Shown one piece after another: positions 28,984 through 38,931 of a stretch of DNA of 64,000 nucleotides. The stretch's first letter is position 1. Every line of letters begins with the position of its first letter. The translations under genes were made by a program, and so were the position numbers. The stretch comes from Herminiimonas arsenitoxidans (GTDB taxonomy: Bacteria > Pseudomonadota > Gammaproteobacteria > Burkholderiales > Burkholderiaceae_D), in contig NZ_LT671418.1 of assembly GCF_900130075.1 (NCBI RefSeq), positions 2,790,001-2,854,000 on the forward strand, written 5' to 3'. The notes under the pieces were generated by a model. The model was not told where the DNA came from, searched no databases, and saw nothing but the letters and a program-made list of their open reading frames with translations.

Positions 28984-30132
28984 ATGAATATAGAAGCTCA
29001 TTTGGCACCATATGCGGCCCGTTCCGATACATCGACGGGTCGCCGCTTCAATGAACCTTCTACCTCATCGCGCACCGAGTTCCAACGCGATCGCGATCGC
29101 ATCATTCACTCCGCTGCTTTTCGTCGGCTCGAATACAAGACACAAGTGTTCGTCAATCACGAAGGTGATTTATTCCGCACGCGCTTGACACACAGTATTG
29201 AAGTCGCACAGATCGCCCGCTCGATCGCTCGTAATTTACATTTGAATGAAGATCTGGTTGAAGCAATTTCGCTCGCGCATGATCTTGGTCACACGCCATT
29301 CGGCCATGCGGGTCAGGATGCATTGAATCTTTGCATGAGTGATTACGGCGGCTTTGAACATAATCTGCAAAGCCTGCGCGTGGTTGATACGCTGGAGCAG
29401 CGCTACGGTGCGTTCGATGGCTTGAACCTGATGTTCGAAACGCGCGAAGGCATACTCAAGCATTGTTCTTTGTCGAATGCAAAAAAACTGGGTGCGATAG
29501 GGCAGCGCTTCATCGATAAAAAACAGCCGACGCTGGAAGCACAGCTGGCGAATCTGGCCGATGAAATTGCTTACAATAATCACGATATTGATGACGGCTT
29601 GCGTTCTGGCTTGCTCACGACGGCACAGTTAGATGAAGTTGACTTTTATGCACGGCATCGTCATCAAGTCGAATTGGCGTTCCCAGGTATCAATGGGAGA
29701 CGTGCCATCAATGAAACGATACGTCGCATGATCAATGCGTTGATCGTCGACGTCATTGAAGCTTCGCAGCAACGCATTCAAGCCGCGCAGTTAAAAACGG
29801 TAGACGATGTGCGCAATGCGCATGCCTTGATTACATTCTCAGACAATATGCGTGCGGAAGCTGCACTGCTTAAACGCTTCTTGCGCGAAAATCTATACCG
29901 ACATTTTCAAGTCAATCGCATGACGAGCAAGGCGAGACGCATCGTGACGGAATTGTTTGATGCCTTCATGCGCGAACCGAATTTATTGCCGCCAGATTAT
30001 CAACGGGCGCCCAGCGATGCTCCGCAGGCCGGGGCAACGCAAGCGCGCGACATTGCCGATTACATTGCCGGGATGACGGATCGCTATGCGATACGTGAGC
30101 ATAGACGCTTGTTCATGATTGAAGAGATGTGA
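28984..30132 (+). CDS. dgt: Deoxyguanosinetriphosphate triphosphohydrolase-like protein
   Basis: This HD-domain enzyme family hydrolyses dNTPs (dGTP in E. coli) to nucleosides and triphosphate, affecting dNTP pools. The product is 382 residues, the short bacterial type rather than the 505-residue E. coli Dgt. The HD metal motif is spread over [19 protein letters not shown] and [19 protein letters not shown], with a later [17 protein letters not shown] block. It follows aroB by 39 bases, a common order in betaproteobacteria, and is probably in the same operon. Confidence 0.92.
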   Translation: MNIEAHLAPYAARSDTSTGRRFNEPSTSSRTEFQRDRDRIIHSAAFRRLEYKTQVFVNHEGDLFRTRLTHSIEVAQIARSIARNLHLNEDLVEAISLAHDLGHTPFGHAGQDALNLCMSDYGGFEHNLQSLRVVDTLEQRYGAFDGLNLMFETREGILKHCSLSNAKKLGAIGQRFIDKKQPTLEAQLANLADEIAYNNHDIDDGLRSGLLTTAQLDEVDFYARHRHQVELAFPGINGRRAINETIRRMINALIVDVIEASQQRIQAAQLKTVDDVRNAHALITFSDNMRAEAALLKRFLRENLYRHFQVNRMTSKARRIVTELFDAFMREPNLLPPDYQRAPSDAPQAGATQARDIADYIAGMTDRYAIREHRRLFMIEEM

Positions 30133-30183
30133 GTTGCGAGTAATGCCGCTCGGTTCTTGATAAAAAATCGCTCGTTATTCGCT

Positions 30184-31275
30184 TCAACTCAGTTCGCGTA
30201 GCGGATGTGCATAGTCTGGCCAGGCAGAGTCAAAGAACGGTGCGATCATTTCTGGCGTTACTTCTTCAAATGAGGCAGGACGCCACTGCGGCGCATTATC
30301 TTTGTCGATAACGAGCGCGCGTATGCCTTCTACTGTTTCCCCATGTTCAAAACAACGGCGCACCATTGTACGTTCCAAGCGCAAGCAATCAGCTAGTTCC
30401 AATTTGGCTGAACGTCGAATTTGTTCCAGTGATACGTGCACCATCAAGGGCGAACGCTTTAGCAATATCTCCCAAGTTTTTTGCGCGAATGGATCATCAT
30501 CTTGTTTCAAGGATGCGATGATGGTCGCTACATCATTATGTGCAAAATGACGATCGATCAAATCGCGTTGTTGCGCAAGCAGGCTATTCGCAGGATTAAT
30601 TTGTGCAGCAAACGGGGCGGCGAACTCTTCGATGGCCTGACGGTACTGACTATCTTTGACCGATTCGAGCAAGGTCAGTAAGGCTGGCAACTCTGCGCGC
30701 GGTATAAATACATCGGCCAGATTTGCATACAGCGCATCGGCTGCACCGACTATTTCTCCGGTCAGCCCGAGATAGGTGCCGATTTCTCCCTGAAGACGCG
30801 ACAAGAAATAACCGCCGCCTACATCGGGGAATAAACCGATATTCACTTCAGGCATCGCCATGCGCGTGCGCTCAGTCACGATGCGTATGCTGGCAGCAGC
30901 GCTGCTTTGCGCAATCCCCATGCCGCCACCCATCACGATGCCATCCATGACTGCGATATAAGGTTTTGGATAGTGATGAATCAAATGATTCAAAGCATAT
31001 TCTTCAGTAAAAAAATCCTCCAGCAATGCGCTACCGCCGGTCAGGCCGCCATGTGCAACTTCGTGGAAGAAGCGGATGTCTCCACCAGCACAAAACGCTT
31101 TGGGGAGGCTGCTGCGGATGACAACTGCTCGCACATCCGGATTTGTTTGCCACGCTGCCAAGCTTTGCATCAGCGTGCGAACCATCGGCAGTGAGAGTGA
31201 GTTCATCGCCTGCGGGCGGTCCAGTATCAAGTTGCCTAAGCCATGGGCGAGTTTGCTGCGTATGTGTTCGGACAT
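30184..31275 (-). CDS. Enoyl-CoA hydratase / 3-hydroxyisobutyryl-CoA hydrolase
   Basis: This crotonase-family enzyme probably hydrolyses 3-hydroxyisobutyryl-CoA in valine breakdown. The product is 363 residues, longer than simple enoyl-CoA hydratases and matching the hydrolase subgroup. The oxyanion-hole blocks are KAFCAGGDIRFF and MDGIVMGGGMGIAQ, followed by MPEVNIGLFPDVGGGYFLSRL with the subgroup's acidic residue pattern. It stands alone, convergent with dgt. Assignment to hydrolase rather than hydratase rests on length and the PDVGGG motif. Confidence 0.85.
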   Translation of the reverse strand: MSEHIRSKLAHGLGNLILDRPQAMNSLSLPMVRTLMQSLAAWQTNPDVRAVVIRSSLPKAFCAGGDIRFFHEVAHGGLTGGSALLEDFFTEEYALNHLIHHYPKPYIAVMDGIVMGGGMGIAQSSAAASIRIVTERTRMAMPEVNIGLFPDVGGGYFLSRLQGEIGTYLGLTGEIVGAADALYANLADVFIPRAELPALLTLLESVKDSQYRQAIEEFAAPFAAQINPANSLLAQQRDLIDRHFAHNDVATIIASLKQDDDPFAQKTWEILLKRSPLMVHVSLEQIRRSAKLELADCLRLERTMVRRCFEHGETVEGIRALVIDKDNAPQWRPASFEEVTPEMIAPFFDSAWPDYAHPLRELS

Positions 31276-31454
31276 GATGCGCGAAATGAGTGAGTAAGGT
31301 TGTATGAATAATATCCGCTCATTCTATCGGCTTATGTTGTGGCAAGCACCACAGTTGACTCAACCATTCAGAACCTGAATTGCACCGTTTGTCGGATGAG
31401 GCTGGCCCTACCGATTGATTGCTTTAAATTAATGTTAATTACAGGAAAGATGCC

Positions 31455-31913
31455 ATGAAACATATATTTTTGCCGACATTACGCAGGTCCAAGGGGTTTA
31501 CCCTGATTGAGCTCATGGTGACTGTTGCGATTATTGGAATACTTGCTGCGGTGGCAGTTCCTGCATACCGAGATTATGTAATACGTGGAAAAATTCCAGA
31601 TGCGACATCCAATTTGGCGGCGAAGCGGGTGCAGATGGAGCAATATTTTCAGGATAATCACACCTATGCACCTATTACAGATGCTCCTTGTGTCTCAGAT
31701 AGTACATCTAGTAAATATTTTACTTTCAGTTGTTCTGTGGCTGGAACAGCGACGGCCTTCACACTTCAAGCTGTAGGCACCGGTACGATGACGGGTTTTA
31801 CTTACACCGTGGATCAAGCTAATACCAAAGCAACGACAATGACGACTGGAGCACCTTCCGGTTGGACTAGTAATAATAGCTGTTGGGCTACCAAGAAGGG
31901 GGGCGTGTGCTAA
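31455..31913 (+). CDS. pilE: Type IV pilin-like protein (PilE-type minor pilin)
   Basis: This 152-residue prepilin has a short basic leader cut after Gly14 (RRSKG^[24 protein letters not shown]), with Glu5 of the mature form in place. The C-terminal region has four cysteines, including a terminal pair (SNNSCW and GGVC) resembling the D-region disulfide loop. It is the first gene of a minor-pilin operon, so it is more likely the PilE-type minor pilin than the major subunit. An ACAGGAAAG ribosome binding site precedes the ATG. No sigma-54 promoter was found upstream. Confidence 0.88.
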   Translation: MKHIFLPTLRRSKGFTLIELMVTVAIIGILAAVAVPAYRDYVIRGKIPDATSNLAAKRVQMEQYFQDNHTYAPITDAPCVSDSTSSKYFTFSCSVAGTATAFTLQAVGTGTMTGFTYTVDQANTKATTMTTGAPSGWTSNNSCWATKKGGVC

Positions 31914-32521
31914 TTCTGCGTCAACCTCAGCGAGGTGTCAGTTTGATCGAACTAATGGTCGGATTGGTAATCGCTGCTGTCTTGTTTGCCTTGGGGGCAC
32001 CGAATTTCAGTGCATTTATTCAGAATAGCAAAATTCGTAACGCAGCAGAGGCTATACAAAATGGACTCAGCCTAGCGCGGGTAGAAGCTGTTCGAAGGAA
32101 CGCGAACATTCAATTTGTCCTGGGTTCTAGCTCTTCGTGGACCGTTGGTTGTCAGACAGCGGTTGCTGATCTGGATAGCGATGGTGTAGCTGATTGTCCT
32201 TCCATCATTCAAACACGTCTCACGGCTGAAGGATCGACAAATGCGGTAGTGACGACGTCGGAAGTTGTGGCGTCAACAAATGCAATAAATGCGGCCCCGA
32301 CTTTTACTTCCACGCTTAGTTTTAATAGCTTAGGCAGAGTAACAAGCGGAACGCTTCCAGCAGGAAATAATGCGATTTTCGACGTCAGTAATCCTACTGG
32401 CGGTACTTGTGCCGCAGAGAGTGGGGTAATGCGCTGCTTGCGAGTTATCGTTACCTCGGGAGGGCAGGTTCGTATGTGCGATCCGGCACTTACCCGCCCC
32501 TCTGATCCTCAAGCATGTTAA
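31907..32521 (+). CDS. fimT: Minor pilin FimT/GspH family
   Basis: This is a minor pilin expected at the pilus tip; FimT proteins in some species bind DNA for uptake. The product is about 204 residues. The leader is cut after Gly in PQRG^[27 protein letters not shown], and the GspH/FimT domain follows. Start GTG 31907 is chosen because AAGGGG stands five bases upstream; it overlaps the pilE stop. A frame extension to TTG 31883 is possible. Two cysteine pairs are visible (CQTAVAD... ADCPS; GGTCAAE... RCLRV). Confidence 0.85.
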   Translation: MLILRQPQRGVSLIELMVGLVIAAVLFALGAPNFSAFIQNSKIRNAAEAIQNGLSLARVEAVRRNANIQFVLGSSSSWTVGCQTAVADLDSDGVADCPSIIQTRLTAEGSTNAVVTTSEVVASTNAINAAPTFTSTLSFNSLGRVTSGTLPAGNNAIFDVSNPTGGTCAAESGVMRCLRVIVTSGGQVRMCDPALTRPSDPQAC

Positions 32522-32527
32522 GGAGTT

Positions 32528-32983
32528 ATGTCTGTGCGTGTTACTTCCTTAAATAAGCAAGCTGGCATGATGCTGTTGGAAGGGCTGATTGCCATTCTTG
32601 TTTTTTCTCTAGGCATACTTGCCCTTGTTGGTATGCAGTCCGTCGCTGTAAAGCAAGTGACTGATGCCAAGTATCGCTCTGATGCTAGTTTATTGGCCAA
32701 TCAGTTGTTGGGGGAAATGTGGGTAAGCGATCGAACTCCTGCAACCTTAAAAGCCAACTTCGATACAGCAGATGGCACTTCCACGAATTTGACTAATTGG
32801 AAGGCTGCGGTGGCTAGCACTCTGCCGGGAATTACTGCAACTGAATATCAGCCAACGGTAAACGTCACATCTATTGGAACGGCTAATGATGGGATGGTAA
32901 CCATCACTGTCTATTGGCTTGCACCGAGTGAGGCGTCTAATAATAAGCCGCATAAATACGTCACTGTTGCGCAAATTAGGTAA
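32528..32983 (+). CDS. pilV: Type IV pilus modification/minor pilin PilV
   Basis: PilV is a minor pilin that joins FimU, PilW, PilX and PilE in the priming complex. The product is 151 residues. The prepilin motif is KQAG^MMLLEGLIAILVFSLGILALVGMQ, with Glu5. The GILALVGMQ-A pattern is typical of PilV. An AAGGAG ribosome binding site lies at 32520, just before the ATG and inside the end of fimT. Confidence 0.9.
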   Translation: MSVRVTSLNKQAGMMLLEGLIAILVFSLGILALVGMQSVAVKQVTDAKYRSDASLLANQLLGEMWVSDRTPATLKANFDTADGTSTNLTNWKAAVASTLPGITATEYQPTVNVTSIGTANDGMVTITVYWLAPSEASNNKPHKYVTVAQIR

Positions 32984-32994
32984 AGGAGAACACA

Positions 32995-34110
32995 TTGTCG
33001 TTGAGCTCTAAATTATCTGTGCGTCGCTCTACGGGTTTCAGTTTGGTGGAAATCATGGTTGGACTGGCGATCGGCATGCTGGCAGTTATTGTCATACTGC
33101 AGGTTTTTGCTCTTTCTGAGGGACGAAAGCGTACCGCAACTAGTGGCGGAGATGCGCAAAGTAATGGCGCAGTGATGTTGTATCAATTGCAGCGAGACAT
33201 TAGTCAGGCGGGGTATGGCATGAGTGCTGCGAGCCTGTTTAATTGCAATGTCACATGGACTGTGGCATCGGGCAGTGCACTGGCAACCGCCATTCCCTTG
33301 GCTCCCGTCACGATCAACCCGAGTCTGGACATTATTCCTGCAGGTGATGTTAATACTGACAGGGTGCTGGTGATGACCGGAAATACTAATGGTCAGCCGC
33401 AGGGTAACGTCATTAATAATGGTACGACGATTTATACGGTACAAATGCCAAGTGCCTTTGCCGTGGGTGACAGAGTCATTGCAGTACCAGCGGCATGCGG
33501 TGCTGCCAATATGGTTCTTACACGCATTACAGTAGCTCCACCGACTACCGCAAATACGGTAACGGTAGCAACAGGAGCTGGTGGCACTGTGCTTTATAAC
33601 CTTGGGCAAGCACCGACTGTGTCTGCCTATGCTATTCGCGGCGGCAATCTGACAGTCTGCGATTACATGATTAATGATTGTGGCTTACTCGCTAACACAG
33701 ACAATCCGTCGATATGGGTGCCACTTGCGCCCGACATTGTCAGTATGAAAGCGCAATACGCACGTGATACAACTGCGGTGATGGATGCCATTCCAGATGT
33801 TTATGATCAAACGACACCGACTACCGGGTGCGGCTGGGCGCGAACTTCTGCTATACGACTAGCTCTTGTTGCACGTAGCAGCCAATATGAAAAAGAGCTT
33901 GTCACAACGACTGCGATTAACACGGGCAATCCTGTAAACGCGCCTACGTGGGCTGGTAATGCTACGGCCCCGATTGTTGCCGCAGCAGGTACCTTGGGGC
34001 CAAATGCTGCGATTGATGAGCCATGGAAGCATTATCGCTATAAGGTATTTCAGACCATAGTGCCGATTCGAAATGTTGCATGGATGGGAGTGCCGAAAGA
34101 ATGTGTATGA
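32995..34110 (+). CDS. pilW: Minor pilin PilW
   Basis: PilW is a large minor pilin that, with PilX and PilY1, forms the tip complex. The product is 371 residues. The prepilin motif is STG^FSLVEIMVGLAIGMLAVIVILQVF. A PilW-type domain follows, rich in Thr/Asn/Ala. The start is TTG 32995 with a strong AAGGAG ribosome binding site. The stop overlaps the pilX start (ATGA). Confidence 0.9.
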   Translation: MSLSSKLSVRRSTGFSLVEIMVGLAIGMLAVIVILQVFALSEGRKRTATSGGDAQSNGAVMLYQLQRDISQAGYGMSAASLFNCNVTWTVASGSALATAIPLAPVTINPSLDIIPAGDVNTDRVLVMTGNTNGQPQGNVINNGTTIYTVQMPSAFAVGDRVIAVPAACGAANMVLTRITVAPPTTANTVTVATGAGGTVLYNLGQAPTVSAYAIRGGNLTVCDYMINDCGLLANTDNPSIWVPLAPDIVSMKAQYARDTTAVMDAIPDVYDQTTPTTGCGWARTSAIRLALVARSSQYEKELVTTTAINTGNPVNAPTWAGNATAPIVAAAGTLGPNAAIDEPWKHYRYKVFQTIVPIRNVAWMGVPKECV

Positions 34111-34712
34111 GTTCCTCACGTTTTTTTATTCCTCGTGCAAAACAGGCGGGAGTGGTATTGATTATTGCTCTTGTAGTACTGGTAGCGATGACGCTTGCAG
34201 GCATTGCGTTGATGCGCTCAGTTGATACGAGCAATCTTATTGCTGGTAATTTGGCATTTCAGCAGGCAGCAACGAATTCTGGGGACGCTGGGGTCGAGGC
34301 AGCCGTTTCCTGGCTACAAGCGGCTAACGTTGGTAGCACGCTAAGTTCTGATGATGTCACACAAGGGTATGCAGCAAATGGTGGTGATGCCACACAGAAT
34401 CCAACGGCCGGGCAATCGTGGGATGCCTATTGGACACAGTCGCTAACGGCTAGGAAGGTTGATCTGAATGGTGGCGAGGCTGATGTCGGCGGCAATAAAG
34501 TTTCCTATGTTATTGATCGTATGTGCAACTTAGGCGGGGCTAAAGCCGTTGCGTTTTGTACCTCTTCACCAGTGGTGACGGCTGCAACGGGCAATGATCA
34601 AGGTCCTGGAGTTCAGCCCAATGCTGGTTCGACGGTGTATTACCGGATCACGGTACGAATTGCCGGGCCAAGGAATACGGTTAGTTATGTTCAAACGATG
34701 GTCTCAATGTAA
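34107..34712 (+). CDS. pilX: Minor pilin PilX
   Basis: PilX is the minor pilin that partners PilY1. The product is about 201 residues. The N-terminal PilX pattern KQAGVVLIIALVVLVAMTLAGIALMRSVDT is clear; like other PilX proteins it lacks Glu5. ATG 34107 is favoured because it overlaps the pilW stop; ATG 34101 and 34080 are alternatives. Gap to pilY1 is 77 bases. Confidence 0.88.
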   Translation: MSSSRFFIPRAKQAGVVLIIALVVLVAMTLAGIALMRSVDTSNLIAGNLAFQQAATNSGDAGVEAAVSWLQAANVGSTLSSDDVTQGYAANGGDATQNPTAGQSWDAYWTQSLTARKVDLNGGEADVGGNKVSYVIDRMCNLGGAKAVAFCTSSPVVTAATGNDQGPGVQPNAGSTVYYRITVRIAGPRNTVSYVQTMVSM

Positions 34713-34789
34713 CCGACATCGCTCTGTTACTTCTACAAAAGTGCTCATTGCTTGCGTCGCACAATCTGCTTCAGATCCAGGGAATTACC

Positions 34790-37700
34790 ATGAAAGCTAA
34801 TCATTTGTTCAGACAAGCCAGCGTCCTACTAGTGGCTTTGACTTGTGTCGTCACCGCACATGCGGCGTTGACAGATATTTCTACCGAGCCGTTGAACACA
34901 TACTCAGCCCGTTCTTCAACGGACGTGAAGCCCAATATCATGTTCATTCTTGATAATTCGGGGAGTATGGATTGGTTGCACATGCCTGACGATAGCGGAG
35001 ATGCGGGGAGTGCAGTACCTTTTACTTACGGTTATTACGGATATCGCAGTAGTCAATGTAATGGTGTTTATTACAATCCAGCTATTAACTATAAGGTGCC
35101 GGTAAAGGCTGATGGCACAAATTACGATAACGCCACATTTACAGATGCCTGGTTGGATGGATATAACACTGCCGCTGGTAGCAGAAATTTGAGCACAAAT
35201 TTTAAAGCGGAAACCAATGCCAGTGGTAGTACCAGTACTAAAGGTGATAGCTCTGGCGTGCCCGCTTATTATTTTGCTTATTCGGGTTCACAGACTGCGG
35301 AAAGTCAGAAAAATTATTACAACACTACTAGCACTTTTTCCAAAGAGTGCAGTAGTGCTAATGGTGTGGCCCCAGGAAATACTGTATTCACCAAGGTTAC
35401 GGTTAGTTCAACTTCTGGCCCTGGTGGTGCTGATGAGCGACAAAATTTTGCCAACTGGTACAGCTACTATCGTTCCCGCATGATGATGATGAAGAGTGCA
35501 TCGGGCTTGGCATTCAAGAATATTGATGACAGATTTCGTGTTGGCTTCATGACGATTAATGACGCCACTGGAACCAAAGATTTTCTTAATATCGCAGACT
35601 TCAACAGTACAAGTAAAGCGGCTTGGTATGAATCGCTTTATGTCAGCAAGGCAAGCGGTAGTACGCCGCTTCGGAGTGCACTTGCTGATGCTGGCCGTAT
35701 GTACGCGGGGAAACTCACTTCAAGAAATGGCGTGACGGTAACGGACCCTTTGCAATATTCTTGCCAGCAGAATTACACGATTCTTTCTACAGATGGTTTC
35801 TGGAATACGGGTAGTGGTTATAAGTTGGACGGCAGTACTGCAGTTGCCAATCAGGACGTGAGTATGTCTCGTCCTTATTATGATGGTGGGGCGGCACAAG
35901 TTCAAACTCGAACTAGTACACTGCAGAAAAGTACCAAGTCAGGACGAAACTGGGGAGATTGGGTCAACGCTGCTTCGTGTGAGGTTTCGAATAGCACTCA
36001 ATGTCAATATACGAATTGGACATCATGGGGGAATGTGACTGCGGGTAGTTCGTGTACCGCTGTACCAAGATCCGTCACACCTAACTATACGGTTGCAACG
36101 GCAAGGGATTGCCGAACAGTATCCAGCTCCGGCGGTGCTTCCGATACGCTGGCTGACGTAGCGGCTTATTACTACAATACTGATTTACGCAATGCTGATG
36201 CTGGTGGTGCAGATGCTACGGGAACTTGTACCGGACCGATTATTGCACCAGCCACGACGGCCAATAAACTTTGTCCAGATAACGTACCGTCAAATGGTTT
36301 GGATACGGCGACTACCCAGCATATGACGACTTTTACAGTGGGCTTGGGCGTACGAGGCAGAATGGTTTATTCGCCGACTTATAAAACCGATACAAGCGGT
36401 GACTTTGCATCAGTAGCATTGGGGACCACCGCTGCTTCTGGTATTTGTTCCTGGCAATCGAGTGGCTCGTGTAATTGGCCGGTTCCTGGCATCAGTAATA
36501 ATGACGAAGGCTTGATTGAGAACGTCGATGACTTGTGGCACGCCGCAGTGAATGGACGTGGAACTTATTTCAGTGCGACTACTCCGGATTTGCTATCCAG
36601 CGGTTTGCTTAGCGCATTATCAACGATCATTAATACACCCCGCCCCGGAACTGCGGCGGCAGCTGCCAGTAGTAATCCAAATGTGAGCGCAACTGATAAT
36701 TACGTTTTTAGTTCCTCATATAAATCCGTAGAGTGGTATGGCGAACTTATCCGCCAGCAGATTACTCCATCCGGAGATTTGACTGCGCAAAATTGGTCAG
36801 CGATGAGACTGCTTGATTGTGCGACTACAGCTTGGACGGCCAATACTAGTTACATCGTTGGAAATGGATTTAGAAATGCGGATAAGTGCTATACGGTCAA
36901 CAGTGCCTACGTTTCCGGTGCAACGTTTAATAGCGCGAGTGTCGACGCCAACAACACAACGGTAGTCAATGTTGATGAAACAGCGACGCCCAAGGTTCCG
37001 ATAGTACCTTTAAGTACTCGTACCATTTACACCAAAGGTGCAAGCGGCTTAATCCCTTTTCAGTGGACTGATAGTGGCAGCGGTAGCTTGTCCACTGCGC
37101 AACAAAGCTATTTCACAACACCCGCCATCACTTACGCTTCTGCTACAGCAGGGCTCTCGCAATTTTGCTCTCCCGCTGGCGGTACCTCTTTGCAAGGCGC
37201 TACCTGTTTGACTGCAGCAGATCAAACAGCTGCCTCAGGGGCCGCACTTGTTAACTATTTACGTGGTGATCGTAGCAACGAAGGTACGTATTTCCGCAAG
37301 CGTACTCACGTTTTGGGGGACATCGTATCTTCCGAGGCAAGATACGTGCAAACTCCTTTGTTTAACTACAGTGATACAAATTACAGCGCGTTCAAAACGT
37401 TAATGGCACCGCGCAGCGGCAAGGTTTATGTTGGTGCCAATGATGGCATGCTGCATGCATTTGACGCTGCAACCGGTCAGGAGTCATGGGCGTATATTCC
37501 GAGCATGGTGCTGCCGAATCTATACAAGATTGCAGATAAAAGCTATTCGGCGGACTCAAGCAAACATCAGTATTACGTCGACAATTCTCCTGAGACGGGT
37601 GATATTTGTCCGAATGCGCCAACTTCAACATGTACAGCCGCGCAATGGAAAACCATTTTGGTTGGGGGCTTGAATCGTGGTGGCAAAGGCTATTACGCGT

Positions 37701-38854
37701 TGGATATCACTGATCCAACTACACCAACGTTATTGTGGGAGTTTACCGATACTAATCTTGGCTATACCTACGGCAATCCAACAATCACCAAATTGGAAGA
37801 TGGTACATGGGTGGTGCTAGTCAGTTCCGGCTATAACAATATAGATAGTAGTGTCACGGCAGATGTTGGCAAGGGGCGTTTGTACGTACTTAACGCCAAT
37901 ACTGGTGCAGTCATAAGAAGTATTGCTACGAACGCGGGAAGCGCGGCATCCCCGAGCGGGCTTGCTCGTGTTAGTGCTCATGTGCTTGAGTCCATGACCA
38001 ACAACACTGCAAGAGCAGCTTATGGCGGGGACGCTGCCGGTAATCTATGGCGGTTTGATATTAATGGTGATATTGGTGCCGCAGGGTACGATGCGCAGTT
38101 GCTAGTGAACTTGACTGATGCCGCGGGCAATGCACAACCAATTACAGTTCAACCAGTAAAGTCTACTATCAATAGCAAGCCGGTAGTGTTTGTTGGTACT
38201 GGCCGCTATCTGGGTACGACGGATGTTAGTGATAGCCGTACGCAGTCCTTCTATGCAATCAAAGACAATTTGGATGCAACAACGTACGATAATCCGCGCA
38301 CTGCTGGTAATAATTTCGTCCAACAAACATTTACTGACACGACTTGTCCTGCGGGAACATCGACCTCGATTTGTACTCCGAATCAAGTAGTGCGAACAAG
38401 TAGCAATAATCCAATGGATTGGAGTACCAAAAATGGTTGGTATGTTGATTTCTTGACTGGGGGGGAGCGTGTTAGTGGTGATCCCTCGTTGGCGTTAGGC
38501 GCGCTTCTCTTTACGACGATCACGCCACAGGCGTCTAATGCCAATGCATGTGGAGTGGAAACCGGTACTGCGGCCAGTTTCCTTTATTCACTGGATTATC
38601 TAACCGGCGGCCCTGTCTTCGGCGCAAACAACGTCAGCGGTATAAGTCTTGGATCCGGTCTTGTCACAAGGCCAGTAGTGATCGTGTTGTCTGACGGTAC
38701 AGTTAGAGTTTTGATCAGGACATCAGGGACGGCGATTAATTCGGATCCAAATAGCACAGATCTTGCCGGAGGAGAGAGTAAGACTCCACCTATTCCACCC
38801 CCACCTAATGCTGGGACGAGACGGGTTTCGTGGCGTGTATTAAGTACTCAATAG
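34790..38854 (+). CDS. pilY1: Type IV pilus tip adhesin/biogenesis protein PilY1
   Basis: PilY1 sits at the pilus tip, supports assembly, adhesion and surface sensing. The product is 1354 residues with a signal peptide ending near VTAHA. A von Willebrand A-like domain begins at about residue 48, with an intact MIDAS (Asp55-x-Ser57-x-Ser59). Within it, residues 385-443 form a Trp/Cys-rich insert (NWGDWVNAASC, NWTSWGNV, SSCTAV, DCRTV) resembling thrombospondin type 1 repeats. The C-terminal beta-propeller runs from about 830 to 1330 (VYVGANDGMLHAFDAATGQE, AAYGGDAAGNLWRFD). An RGD triplet is at 825-827 in YLRGDRS, a conserved family position. ATG 34790 is preferred over the upstream TTG 34748. 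Confidence 0.93.
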   Translation: MKANHLFRQASVLLVALTCVVTAHAALTDISTEPLNTYSARSSTDVKPNIMFILDNSGSMDWLHMPDDSGDAGSAVPFTYGYYGYRSSQCNGVYYNPAINYKVPVKADGTNYDNATFTDAWLDGYNTAAGSRNLSTNFKAETNASGSTSTKGDSSGVPAYYFAYSGSQTAESQKNYYNTTSTFSKECSSANGVAPGNTVFTKVTVSSTSGPGGADERQNFANWYSYYRSRMMMMKSASGLAFKNIDDRFRVGFMTINDATGTKDFLNIADFNSTSKAAWYESLYVSKASGSTPLRSALADAGRMYAGKLTSRNGVTVTDPLQYSCQQNYTILSTDGFWNTGSGYKLDGSTAVANQDVSMSRPYYDGGAAQVQTRTSTLQKSTKSGRNWGDWVNAASCEVSNSTQCQYTNWTSWGNVTAGSSCTAVPRSVTPNYTVATARDCRTVSSSGGASDTLADVAAYYYNTDLRNADAGGADATGTCTGPIIAPATTANKLCPDNVPSNGLDTATTQHMTTFTVGLGVRGRMVYSPTYKTDTSGDFASVALGTTAASGICSWQSSGSCNWPVPGISNNDEGLIENVDDLWHAAVNGRGTYFSATTPDLLSSGLLSALSTIINTPRPGTAAAAASSNPNVSATDNYVFSSSYKSVEWYGELIRQQITPSGDLTAQNWSAMRLLDCATTAWTANTSYIVGNGFRNADKCYTVNSAYVSGATFNSASVDANNTTVVNVDETATPKVPIVPLSTRTIYTKGASGLIPFQWTDSGSGSLSTAQQSYFTTPAITYASATAGLSQFCSPAGGTSLQGATCLTAADQTAASGAALVNYLRGDRSNEGTYFRKRTHVLGDIVSSEARYVQTPLFNYSDTNYSAFKTLMAPRSGKVYVGANDGMLHAFDAATGQESWAYIPSMVLPNLYKIADKSYSADSSKHQYYVDNSPETGDICPNAPTSTCTAAQWKTILVGGLNRGGKGYYALDITDPTTPTLLWEFTDTNLGYTYGNPTITKLEDGTWVVLVSSGYNNIDSSVTADVGKGRLYVLNANTGAVIRSIATNAGSAASPSGLARVSAHVLESMTNNTARAAYGGDAAGNLWRFDINGDIGAAGYDAQLLVNLTDAAGNAQPITVQPVKSTINSKPVVFVGTGRYLGTTDVSDSRTQSFYAIKDNLDATTYDNPRTAGNNFVQQTFTDTTCPAGTSTSICTPNQVVRTSSNNPMDWSTKNGWYVDFLTGGERVSGDPSLALGALLFTTITPQASNANACGVETGTAASFLYSLDYLTGGPVFGANNVSGISLGSGLVTRPVVIVLSDGTVRVLIRTSGTAINSDPNSTDLAGGESKTPPIPPPPNAGTRRVSWRVLSTQ

Positions 38855-38931
38855 CAGCAAGTTGGATGATGGAATGAATGTGTTATTTCATCATCCTGAG
38901 TATGACTTAGAGATAATTTTTCATATAAATT

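Noticed and set aside
31276..31454. Sigma-54 promoter before pilE
   Set aside because: No GG-N10-GC pair with the -24/-12 context was found on the plus strand, although TGGC and TTGC words occur at wrong spacing.
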